Of a DNA stretch of 64,000 bases, positions 58,012 to 64,000 are shown in pieces. The notes beneath the pieces were generated by a model. The model ran no database searches and was not told the DNA's origin. It was given only the letters and a program-made list of their open reading frames with translations. Source of the DNA: Actinomadura xylanilytica (lineage in GTDB: Bacteria; Actinomycetota; Actinomycetes; Streptosporangiales; Streptosporangiaceae); contig NZ_JASNWE010000004.1 in the NCBI RefSeq assembly GCF_030283145.1, positions 496,001 to 560,000 of the forward strand, given 5' to 3'. Both the position numbers and the translations under genes were made by a program. Position 1 is the first letter of the stretch. Every line of letters starts with the position of its first letter.

Positions 58012-58596
58012 ATGCCCCCGGCGACCACCGACACCACGCGCGAGCGCATCATCGACGCGGCCGAGGAGTGCTTCGCGCGCTTCGGAGTGGCCAAGACCAC
58101 CGTCGAGGACATCGCGGCGTCCGCCGGACTGTCCAGGGCGACGGTCTACCGGAGTATCACCGGCGGCCGGGACGAGCTGATCCTCGCCGTCGTCCTGCGC
58201 GACCTGCACCGCTTCCTCGACCGGCTGGCCACCCGGCTGCGGCAGGAGCGCTCGGTGCCGGAGGCGATCGTCGAGGGCACCCTGGACGCGGTCCGGTTCG
58301 TCCGGGCCGAGCCCGCGATCGCGCGGTTCCTGGTGCCCGAGGCCGCGGGCCACATGCAGGCGGCGGTGGCCGGGGCCGCCGAGCACGTGCTGGACCAGTG
58401 CTGCGACTACGTCCGGCCGTACTTCGAGCAGGCGCAGCGGCAGCACCGGCTCCGGCCCGACATCGAGGTCGAGGGCACGGTCGAGTTCCTCTTCCGGATC
58501 ATCACCTCGCTCATCGTGATGGACCGCGACCGGGACGCCGACGGACTGCGCCGCTTCCTGCGCACCTACGTCGTGCCGGTGATCGCCGCTCCTTGA
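58012..58596 (+). CDS. TetR family transcriptional regulator
   Basis: The product is 194 residues. The N-terminal DNA-binding part is TRERIIDAAEECFARFGVAK with a helix-turn-helix TTVEDIAASAGLSRATVYRS. The C-terminal ligand/dimer domain is helical (LATRLRQERSVPEAIVEGTL) and not like a well known group. The target is unknown; nucS upstream and the M50 gene downstream are both candidates for control. Confidence 0.9.
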   Translation: MPPATTDTTRERIIDAAEECFARFGVAKTTVEDIAASAGLSRATVYRSITGGRDELILAVVLRDLHRFLDRLATRLRQERSVPEAIVEGTLDAVRFVRAEPAIARFLVPEAAGHMQAAVAGAAEHVLDQCCDYVRPYFEQAQRQHRLRPDIEVEGTVEFLFRIITSLIVMDRDRDADGLRRFLRTYVVPVIAAP

Positions 58597-58676
58597 CGCG
58601 GGCGCTACAGGCGAGGCGGTAGCTTCGGGGAGCAGGCGGCCGGACGTCCGGAACGCCACGGACGAGAGGGGCCGTG

Positions 58677-59465
58677 ATGGGGACGGTACGCGGGAACGGG
58701 GGAGGCTCGGCGGCGGTCCGGCCGAGCCCGGTGTTCCTGGCGATCGTGGCGGTGACCGTCCTGTGCGGCCTGATCGCGTGGCGGTACGGGCTGCTGCGCG
58801 ACACCCCGGCCCGGGTAGCGGTGTTCGGCTTCGTCATCGCGGCCTGGGTGCTGTCGCTGTGCGTGCACGAGTTCGGGCACGCCTACACCGCGTTCCGGTC
58901 CGGCGACCACAGCGTCGCCACCCGCGGCTACCTCACCCTGAACCCGGCCCGGTACGCCGACGTGACGCTGAGCTTCGCGATCCCGGTGCTGTTCATCCTG
59001 ATCGGCGGGATCGGGCTGCCCGGCGGCGCGGTCTGGATCGACCGCGGCGCGATCAGGGGCCGGGTCCGGCACAGCCTGATCTCGGCGGCGGGGCCGCTGT
59101 CGAACGCGGTATTCGCGGTGATGCTCGCGGTCATCTACAAGAACTTCTTCTCGCTGACGCACGCCACGTTCTGGGCCGCGCTCGCGTTCCTGGTGTTCCT
59201 CCAGGTGACCGCCGCGCTGCTCAACCTGCTGCCGATCCCTGGCCTGGACGGATTCGGCATCATCGAGCCGTACCTGCCGCGGCGCTGGGTCGAGCAGGCC
59301 AACGCGGTCGGCGGCTACGTCTTCCTGCTGCTGATCGCGCTGCTCTGGCTGGGCCCAATCAACGAGGCGTTCTTCGGCCTCATCTACCACCTCACCGACG
59401 CGATCGGCGTCGACGAGAGCGGCATCCGGTACGGGCTCGGCCTGTTCCGGTTCTGGAGCGACTGA
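58677..59465 (+). CDS. Site-2 protease family (M50) membrane metalloprotease, copy 1
   Basis: The gene encodes 262 residues (GTG 58674 is an alternative start) after GAGAGGGG. There are about six hydrophobic helices. The zinc site is CVHEFGHAYTAFRSG and the third ligand motif NLLPIPGLDGFGII, so catalytic residues are intact. It resembles bacterial Rip/SpoIVFB-like intramembrane proteases that lack a PDZ domain. Almost all residues match the second copy at 61987; differences cluster near the start and end. It ends normally at FRFWSD. Confidence 0.9.
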   Translation: MGTVRGNGGGSAAVRPSPVFLAIVAVTVLCGLIAWRYGLLRDTPARVAVFGFVIAAWVLSLCVHEFGHAYTAFRSGDHSVATRGYLTLNPARYADVTLSFAIPVLFILIGGIGLPGGAVWIDRGAIRGRVRHSLISAAGPLSNAVFAVMLAVIYKNFFSLTHATFWAALAFLVFLQVTAALLNLLPIPGLDGFGIIEPYLPRRWVEQANAVGGYVFLLLIALLWLGPINEAFFGLIYHLTDAIGVDESGIRYGLGLFRFWSD

Positions 59466-59484
59466 GCCACGGCCGCCAGTCCGG

Positions 59485-59646
59485 GGGCGTCCGGCCGGGC
59501 GGTCCGGCCAGGTGGCCGACGATGCGGCGCAGCTGCTCGGCGTACCGCTCCTGGAACTCCGGCGAGTCGGGCCGACTCCGAGGATGCGGCGCACCGCCAG
59601 CGGCGTCGCGGCGGTGATGGAGACGGCGGCGGTCAGCACCAGCATG
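59485..59646 (-). pseudogene. tetR 3' remnant (truncated and frameshifted)
   Basis: On the minus strand this encodes pieces of the C-terminus of the TetR at 62797: MLVLTAAVSITAATPLAVRR in one frame and PDSPEFQERYAEQLRRIVGH in another, with a one-base shift between them. All of the DNA-binding domain is missing because similarity stops at 59646, and the original stop codon is gone. It is the left scar of the duplication. Confidence 0.88.
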
Positions 59647-59720
59647 GCGTGGATGGCGCACGCGGAGGGGCCGAAGGCTCTGTTCGATCACGCGGTGGGC
59701 CGGCTGCGATCCATTCCCGC

Positions 59721-59755
59721 TTGACAAGACTCTACATATCGCGAAAACTAGATAC
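59721..59755 (+). promoter_or_regulatory. Promoter/operator region of the ArsR-type gene
   Basis: TTGACA (59721-59726) is a perfect -35. AT-rich ACTCTACATATCGCGAAAAC and CTAGATA follow, with a sequence (CTAGAT) that also occurs before the MFS gene at 60143-60148. The regulator probably acts on itself and the transporter here. Confidence 0.5.
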
Positions 59756-59780
59756 CGGAAGAGAGTGGAGAGGTGACCTG

Positions 59781-60092
59781 GTGGACCCCCTGACCGTACA
59801 CAAGGCGCTCGCCAACCCCGCGCGCCTGCAGTTCATGCAGTGGCTCAAGGATCCGGCGAAGTACTTCGACGAGGACTCCTACCAGCAGCAGGGGCTCGGC
59901 TTCCACATCGGCGTGTGCGTCGGCGACATCCAGAAGCGTGCCGGACTGGCCCAGTCGGTGGTGTCCGGCTATTTGCAGGCCCTGAAGGACGCGGGGCTGC
60001 TCACCTCGGAACGCATCGGCAAGTGGACCTACTACCGACGCAACGAAACAGTGATCGCCGAGTTCGCCACGCACGTCCGCGACGAGCTGTAG
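59781..60092 (+). CDS. ArsR-type winged-helix regulator
   Basis: A 103-residue protein starts at GTG 59781 with GGAGAGG upstream. It opens with LTVHKALANPARLQFMQWLK, the ArsR helix-1/2 pattern. The recognition region is DIQKRAGLAQSVVSGYLQAL followed by KDAGLLTSERIGKWTYYRRN, which is the winged helix with its wing. There is no CxC metal site, although one Cys (GVCVGDI) is present. It lies 72 bases upstream of the MFS gene and likely represses it. Confidence 0.88.
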   Translation: MDPLTVHKALANPARLQFMQWLKDPAKYFDEDSYQQQGLGFHIGVCVGDIQKRAGLAQSVVSGYLQALKDAGLLTSERIGKWTYYRRNETVIAEFATHVRDEL

Positions 60093-60132
60093 CCCGCCCG
60101 ATTCCACGCATGCACCCCCCACAGCGAAACAT

Positions 60133-60148
60133 ATCTACTTTTCTAGAT
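60133..60148. promoter_or_regulatory. Inverted repeat ATCTA-N6-TAGAT before the MFS gene
   Basis: A 5-bp inverted repeat with a six-base spacer lies 17 bases upstream of the MFS start at 60165 and shares CTAGAT with the ArsR promoter region. It is a likely ArsR-type binding site. Confidence 0.5.
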
Positions 60149-60164
60149 TTGATGAAAGGTCGCG

Positions 60165-61376
60165 ATGAGAAAGACCTCCCTCACCGTCCTGGTGCTCGCC
60201 CTGGGCGTGTTCGGGATCATCACCACCGAGATGGGCATGGTCGGCGTGCTCCCCCAGGTCTCGGCCGAGCTCGGTGTCACGCCGTCCGCCGCGGGGTGGC
60301 TTGTCGGGGCCTTTGCCCTGGTCATCGCCGTGTCCGGGCCGTTCACAACACTGCTCGCCTCCGGCATCGACCGTAAGAAGGTGCTCGCCGCCGCAATCGC
60401 GGTGTTCGCCGTCTCCAACGTCGTCTACGCGCTCACCACGCAGTACGAGGTGATGCTGGCCTTCCGCGTCGTGCCCGCCCTCTTCCATCCGGTGTTCTTC
60501 GCGGTCGCGCTCGCGACCGCCGCACGGCTGGTGCCCGCCGAGGACGCGACCCGGGCCACGACGACCGTGTTCGGCGGTGTCACCGTCGGCTTCGCCTTCG
60601 GTGTGCCGCTGACCTCGTACCTCGCCGAGCATGTGTCCCTGGCGTCGGCGTTCTGGCTCGGTGCGCTCGTCAACCTGATCGCCTTCCTCGGCATTCTGCG
60701 GTTCGTACCGCCGATGCCCGTCGGGCAACGTGTTTCCCACGGTGCCCAGTTGAGCGTTCTCAAGCGGCCCCGGATGTGGCTGACCATTGCGTCCGTCGTC
60801 TTCGTCTTCGCCGCGATGTTCTCGGTCTACGGCTACTTCGCCGAGTACCTGGGCCAGGTCACGCACATGGACGGCACCTGGGTCAGCGCCATGCTGATGG
60901 CGTTCGGCATCGTGATGATCCTTGGGAACTTCGCCTTCGGCGGTCTGCTGCGGCGCGACCTGATCCGTACCGTGGTCGCCTACCCGGTCCTGTGCCTGCT
61001 CGTCTACGTGCTCCTGTACGCCGTCGGCCACATGTTCGCGCCGATGGTCCTGGCCGTACTGGTCTGGGGGGCCGTGCACTCCGGCGGGCTCGTCGTGAGC
61101 CAGAGCTGGCTGGGGAGGGACGCCGTCGACGCGCCCGAGTTCGGCAACAGCCTCTTCATCTCGTTCTCGAACCTCGGCATCACCGTCGGAACCGCGGTCG
61201 GAGGCTGGGTCCTGGCCGAGTACGGTGCCCGCCAACTCGCCTGGGCAGGCATGGGTTTCGCGGTCGCCGCCCTGATCACCATGGCGCTGCGACTGGGCCT
61301 GGAACGCACCGGCGGCAAGCGACAGAAGCCGCTGCCCGCTCCGAAGGCTCGGACACTCGGAGGGGCTCGGACCTGA
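60165..61376 (+). CDS. MFS drug/sugar efflux transporter (DHA1-like)
   Basis: This 403-residue protein has twelve predicted helices. Start: TVLVLALGVFGIITTEMGMV, then LVGAFALVIAVSGPFTTLLA and the family motif GIDRKKVL in the first cytoplasmic loop. The second half has VFVFAAMFSVYGYFAEYLGQ and GNSLFISFSNLGITVGTAVG. Such AraJ/YdhP-like exporters pump out drugs or sugars. It is paired with the ArsR-type gene. Base use seems slightly less GC-rich in third positions than in neighbouring genes, which with its flanks suggests transfer (by-eye impression). Confidence 0.92.
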   Translation: MRKTSLTVLVLALGVFGIITTEMGMVGVLPQVSAELGVTPSAAGWLVGAFALVIAVSGPFTTLLASGIDRKKVLAAAIAVFAVSNVVYALTTQYEVMLAFRVVPALFHPVFFAVALATAARLVPAEDATRATTTVFGGVTVGFAFGVPLTSYLAEHVSLASAFWLGALVNLIAFLGILRFVPPMPVGQRVSHGAQLSVLKRPRMWLTIASVVFVFAAMFSVYGYFAEYLGQVTHMDGTWVSAMLMAFGIVMILGNFAFGGLLRRDLIRTVVAYPVLCLLVYVLLYAVGHMFAPMVLAVLVWGAVHSGGLVVSQSWLGRDAVDAPEFGNSLFISFSNLGITVGTAVGGWVLAEYGARQLAWAGMGFAVAALITMALRLGLERTGGKRQKPLPAPKARTLGGART

Positions 61377-61644
61377 GGCGATCGAGCCGGGGCGATGCCA
61401 TGACATGACCCCGGTGGGCGTGGCACGTTTTGCCGCAGATCCAGCAGAGTGCCGCCGTGCGAGAGGTCGGCATGGGTGCGCCCCAGTGCGCCCTACCAAT
61501 CCCCGCCTGCCCGGACCGGAACCCGGTCGGCGGCCGGGCGGCGCGCACCGCACGTGACCGCGATACGGGGGCGATCCCGCGACCTCACCGTGACCGAGAC
61601 CGGCGCTGTAGTTCGGATTCTCGTTCCTCGGTTCGCCACCCCCG
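61377..61644. other. 268-base gap after the MFS gene
   Basis: No gene is well supported. On the minus strand a frame includes CWICGKTCHAHRGHV around 61391-61460, a Cys/His pattern that might be a relic of a zinc-binding protein, but I do not recognise it and it overlaps the MFS end antisense. Confidence 0.3.
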
Positions 61645-61963
61645 TCACGCGACCGGGGACTCCGCGGAGGGCTGGCGGGCCCCAGTCTCTGCGGTACTGA
61701 CCGGGACAGCCCGTCGGCGCGGGTGGAACACCCGGCCGCCCAGCAGCACGAAGCGAACCACGGTCGCCAGGGCGTAGGAGGCCAGCATCGCCGCGACCTC
61801 GAAGGCCCGCGGGGCGGTCGGCGCGAGCAGGTGCACCAGGCCGAGCCCGCCGCTGCTGAGCGCCAGGCCGATCAAGAAGACGACACCGCCCTCCACCTGA
61901 TGCCGCAGTGCCCCCTGTGATCCGACCACCCGAACGTGAAGCGGCGGTTCGCCGCCGTGTTCG
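61645..61963 (-). pseudogene. gtrA-like gene remnant (5' truncated, frameshifted)
   Basis: Read on the minus strand, one frame gives ANTAANRRFTFGWSDHRG, a recognisable GtrA motif (NRxFTF). After a one-base shift at a G-run (near 61910) another gives FLIGLALSSGGLGLVHLL and ASYALATVVRFVLLGGRVFH, the last helices of a GtrA-family membrane protein. Coding similarity stops at about 61963, exactly where the duplicated block begins, so the 5' half was lost by that event. GtrA proteins are probable flippases for glycolipid intermediates. Confidence 0.8.
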
Positions 61964-62980
61964 CGCCACGGACGAGAGGGGCCGTGATGGGGACGGTAGG
62001 CGGGGACCGGGGACGATCGGCGGTCCGGCCGAGCCCGGTGTTCCTGGCGATCGTGGCGGTGACCGTCCTGTGCGGCCTGATCGCGTGGCGGTACGGGCTG
62101 CTGCGCGACACCCCGGCCCGGGTAGCGGTGTTCGGCTTCGTCATCGCCGCCTGGGTGCTGTCGCTGTGCGTGCACGAGTTCGGGCACGCCTACACCGCGT
62201 TCCGGTCCGGCGACCACAGCGTCGCCACCCGCGGCTACCTCACCCTGAACCCGGCCCGGTACGCCGACGTGACGCTGAGCTTCGCGATCCCGGTGCTGTT
62301 CATCCTGATCGGCGGGATCGGGCTGCCCGGCGGGGCGGTCTGGATCGACCGCGGCGCGATCAGGGGCCGGGTCCGGCACAGCCTGATCTCGGCGGCGGGG
62401 CCGCTGTCGAACGCGGTATTCGCGGTGATGCTCGCGGTCATCTACAAGAACTTCTTCTCGATCGGCCACGCCACGTTCTGGGCCGCGCTGGCGTTCCTGG
62501 TGTTCCTCCAGGTGACCGCGGCGCTGCTCAACCTGCTGCCGATCCCGGGCCTGGACGGCTTCGGCATCATCGAGCCGTACCTGCCGCGGCGCTGGGTCGA
62601 GCAGGCCAACGCGGTCGGCGGCTACGTCTTCCTGGTGCTGATCGCGCTGCTGTGGCTGGGCCCAATCAACGAGGCGTTCTTCGGCCTCGTCTACCACCTC
62701 ACCGACGCGATCGGCGTCGACGAGAGCGGCATCCGGTACGGGCTCGAGCTCTTCCGCTTCTGGAACCACCGACCCCCGCGCCGGATGCCCGGCGGGTCAG
62801 GCGGTGGGGGCGTCCGGCGTGGTCTGGCCGGACGGTCCGGCCAGGTGGCGGACGATCCGGCTCAGCTGTTCGGCATACCGCTCCTGGAACTCCGGTGAGT
62901 CGGGGGAGAGGCCGAAGATGCGGCGCACCGCCAGGGGCATCGCCGCGGTGATGGAGACGGCGGCGGTCAGCACCAGCATG
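61964..62980 (+). repeat. Duplicated block, copy 2 (M50 gene plus tetR 3' part)
   Basis: This copy begins at 61964 with CGCCACGGACGAGAG and runs through the M50 gene and the tetR 3' end. It is almost identical to 58654-59646 across the M50 coding part. Here tetR is complete, so this copy holds the original order. Confidence 0.9.
61987..62898 (+). CDS. Site-2 protease family (M50) membrane metalloprotease, copy 2
   Basis: The gene encodes 303 residues from ATG 61987. The first 257 are nearly identical to copy 1, including HEFGH and LLPIPGLDG. It lacks the stop found in copy 1 (FRFWSD) and reads on for about 44 residues (HRPPRRMPGGSGG and on) to a TGA at 62898, running 102 bases into the antisense of tetR. 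Either copy 2 lost its stop or copy 1 gained one. An active protease is expected from the catalytic core. Confidence 0.88.
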   Translation: MGTVGGDRGRSAVRPSPVFLAIVAVTVLCGLIAWRYGLLRDTPARVAVFGFVIAAWVLSLCVHEFGHAYTAFRSGDHSVATRGYLTLNPARYADVTLSFAIPVLFILIGGIGLPGGAVWIDRGAIRGRVRHSLISAAGPLSNAVFAVMLAVIYKNFFSIGHATFWAALAFLVFLQVTAALLNLLPIPGLDGFGIIEPYLPRRWVEQANAVGGYVFLVLIALLWLGPINEAFFGLVYHLTDAIGVDESGIRYGLELFRFWNHRPPRRMPGGSGGGGVRRGLAGRSGQVADDPAQLFGIPLLELR

Positions 62981-63450
62981 ACGGCGGCCGGGTCGAGGTC
63001 GGCGGCCAGCTCGCCGGCGGCCTGGCGGCGTTCCAGGTCGGACAGGTCCTCGGGCGGGCCCGGCTCGATCTGCTCGAGGTCCTCGGTCAGGCCACGCCAG
63101 AGGTTCAGCCGGGTGCCGCGCGGGTCGTCCAGCGTGTGCCGCAGATAGCGGACCATCACCTCGTCGAGCGGGAGCGCGGAGTCGTTGAACTCGTCCTCGC
63201 GCACCAGCCAGAGGCGGCCGAGCTCGCAGTAGAGCCCCTCCTTGCCGCCGAAGTAATAGTTGATGAGCTGCTTGTTGACGCCCGCGCGGTCGGCGATGTC
63301 CTGGACCCGGGCGCCGGCGTAGCCCTTGGCGGAGAACACGTCCATGGCCGCCTCGATCAACGCGCGTCGGGAGCGCTCGGCGTCGACCTTGCGCTCGTCC
63401 GGGGTCGGGGACCGCCGCGGTCCCCTCGTCGTGTCCGTCACGGGCGTCAT
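62797..63450 (-). CDS. TetR family regulator (likely of the NmrA gene)
   Basis: The product is 217 residues from ATG 63450. The HTH part is RRALIEAAMDVFSAKGYAGA with VQDIADRAGVNKQLINYYFG. The ligand domain includes WRGLTEDLEQIEPGPPEDLS and ends LAGPSGQTTPDAPTA. It is divergent from the oxidoreductase gene at 63551, and a palindrome lies between them at 63497. Its 3' end overlaps the M50 copy 2 by 102 bases and belongs to the duplicated block. Confidence 0.92.
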   Translation of the reverse strand: MTPVTDTTRGPRRSPTPDERKVDAERSRRALIEAAMDVFSAKGYAGARVQDIADRAGVNKQLINYYFGGKEGLYCELGRLWLVREDEFNDSALPLDEVMVRYLRHTLDDPRGTRLNLWRGLTEDLEQIEPGPPEDLSDLERRQAAGELAADLDPAAVMLVLTAAVSITAAMPLAVRRIFGLSPDSPEFQERYAEQLSRIVRHLAGPSGQTTPDAPTA

Positions 63451-63496
63451 CGTAGCCGCATGCCCGAACCCATCATCCATCCGGCTGTTTGACAAG

Positions 63497-63514
63497 TTCA
63501 TCCAATTGGTTGAA
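63497..63514. promoter_or_regulatory. TetR-type operator between tetR and the oxidoreductase gene
   Basis: TTCATCCAATTGGTTGAA is an 18-base palindrome with one mismatched pair. It follows TTGACA (63489-63494) directly and lies where the -10 of the rightward gene should be (GAATCT at 63512). This is where a TetR repressor would block transcription of both genes. Confidence 0.65.
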
Positions 63515-63550
63515 TCTAATCCCGGCACTCGCCCCCCTGAGGAGACAACC

Positions 63551-64000
63551 GATGATTCTTGTGACAGGCGCCACCGGGAACGTGGGCCGCCACGTCGTCG
63601 ACGAGGTGCTCGACGCGGGCCGGAAGGTCCGCGCACTGACCCGCGACCCCGCCACCGCCGCACTGCCCGTGGACGTCGAGGTGGCCAGGACCGACGCGAT
63701 GCCGTTGGACGGCGTCGAGTCGATCTTCCTGAACCTCTCGGTCTTCTGGACCGGCCTCGGCGACCTGCTCCCGCGCGCCAGCGCGGCCGGGGTCCGGCGC
63801 GTGGTCATGCTGTCGTCCGCCGCGGCGCTCGACGAGGACCCGGACAACGAACTGGCCGCGCACCACCGCGGAGCGGAGCGGGCGATCGAGGACTCCGGGC
63901 TGGAGTGGACCTTCGTCCGTCCCGGCGAGTTCTGCACGAACGCCCTCGGCTGGCGCGACGAGATCAGGTCCGGCGAGCCGGTCCGCAACGCGTTCGCCGG
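63551..64000 (+). CDS. NmrA-like NAD(P)-binding oxidoreductase (C-terminus off the window)
   Basis: The start ATG 63551 has GAGGAGA upstream, and 150 residues are seen. The Rossmann start is ILVTGATGNVGRHVVDEVLD, with RALTRDPATAALP following. VVMLSSAAALDEDPDNELAA and EWTFVRPGEFCTNALGWRDE are typical of NmrA/NAD(P)H-binding atypical SDRs (QOR2-like). Its regulator is probably the divergent TetR. The natural substrate is likely a quinone or similar electrophile (inference). Confidence 0.9.

Larger units (their letters stand above)
58654..59646 (+). repeat. Duplicated block, copy 1 (M50 gene plus tetR 3' remnant)
   Basis: This block is nearly identical to 61964-62980 from CGCCACGGACGAGAG through the M50 gene, and continues with weaker but clear similarity into the 3' part of tetR. 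The similarity stops abruptly at CAGCACCAGCATG (59634-59646). The ArsR-MFS cassette lies between the two copies. Confidence 0.9.

Noticed and set aside
61391..61480. Cys/His-rich minus-strand peptide (CWICGKTCHAHRGHV) as a gene
   Set aside because: No ribosome site, overlaps the end of the MFS gene antisense when extended, and no family is recognised; kept only as a note in the gap entry.
59646..61963. ArsR-MFS segment as an insertion sequence or transposon
   Set aside because: No transposase, no terminal inverted repeats; borders are explained by the duplicated block instead.

Overview
The window is a chromosomal segment of a very high-GC actinomycete. The gene families, the frequent GTG starts, the many apparently leaderless genes, and the NucS, Mec/CysO/CysM and DivIVA/coiled-coil genes all point to a filamentous actinobacterium. 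My best guess is the Streptosporangiales (Actinomadura/Thermomonosporaceae type). That placement is inference. About 76 genes are supported, plus one tRNA, two pseudogene remnants, one duplicated block and one dispersed structured repeat present twice.

Layout. 1-7.5 kb: an Asp23/Gls24 alkaline-shock envelope cluster (three Asp23-like proteins, DUF2273, a small HPD-motif protein, CsbD, then AmaP and DUF6286 proteins). It is split by a CitA/CitB-type two-component system and a divergent DctA dicarboxylate transporter. 7.5-17 kb: purU, a Tat-exported PhoD phosphatase, a lipoprotein esterase, an alanine-racemase-fold aldolase, a SIMPL protein, a PfkB kinase-GH4 glycosidase pair, a BCP peroxiredoxin and tRNA-Leu(UAG). 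17.3-22.2 kb: regulatory genes, namely three MEDS-domain proteins (two with STAS, one with an RsbW-like kinase domain), an L7/L12-like protein and an ECF sigma/anti-sigma/repeat-protein operon. 22.4-34.5 kb: a conserved actinobacterial block (rdgB, rph, MBL hydrolase, murI, thioesterase, cysM, cysO, mec, DUF2017, clpS, pncB), followed by pncA and gntK. A second MEDS pair sits between mec and DUF2017. 34.5-42.6 kb: a helicase, an M43 metalloprotease, DUF3039, YqgE, an LPxTG protein, malic enzyme, a cytidylate-kinase-like protein and a thioredoxin-TPR protein. 43-57 kb: an ABC-like ATPase with its membrane partner, DUF3817/2127/4230 proteins, a thiolase, methylmalonyl-CoA epimerase, a DivIVA coiled-coil protein, an AI-2E-type protein, two alpha/beta hydrolases and a tandem 3-hydroxyacyl-CoA dehydrogenase. 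57-64 kb: nucS, a TetR gene, and a segmental duplication (M50 protease plus tetR) flanking an ArsR-MFS cassette, a truncated gtrA and an NmrA-type oxidoreductase cut by the window end.

Two observations stand out. First, a 136-nt element lies directly downstream of cysM (26539-26674) and of the AI-2E gene (52868-53003), each in the sense direction of the upstream gene. It folds into several stems, and the two copies differ by two compensatory base-pair changes in the longest stem, as expected for a selected RNA or DNA structure. Second, the M50/tetR duplication around the ArsR-MFS cassette left a truncated, frameshifted tetR remnant on one side and a truncated, frameshifted gtrA on the other. 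This records a rearrangement in which one junction can be placed nearly to the base.
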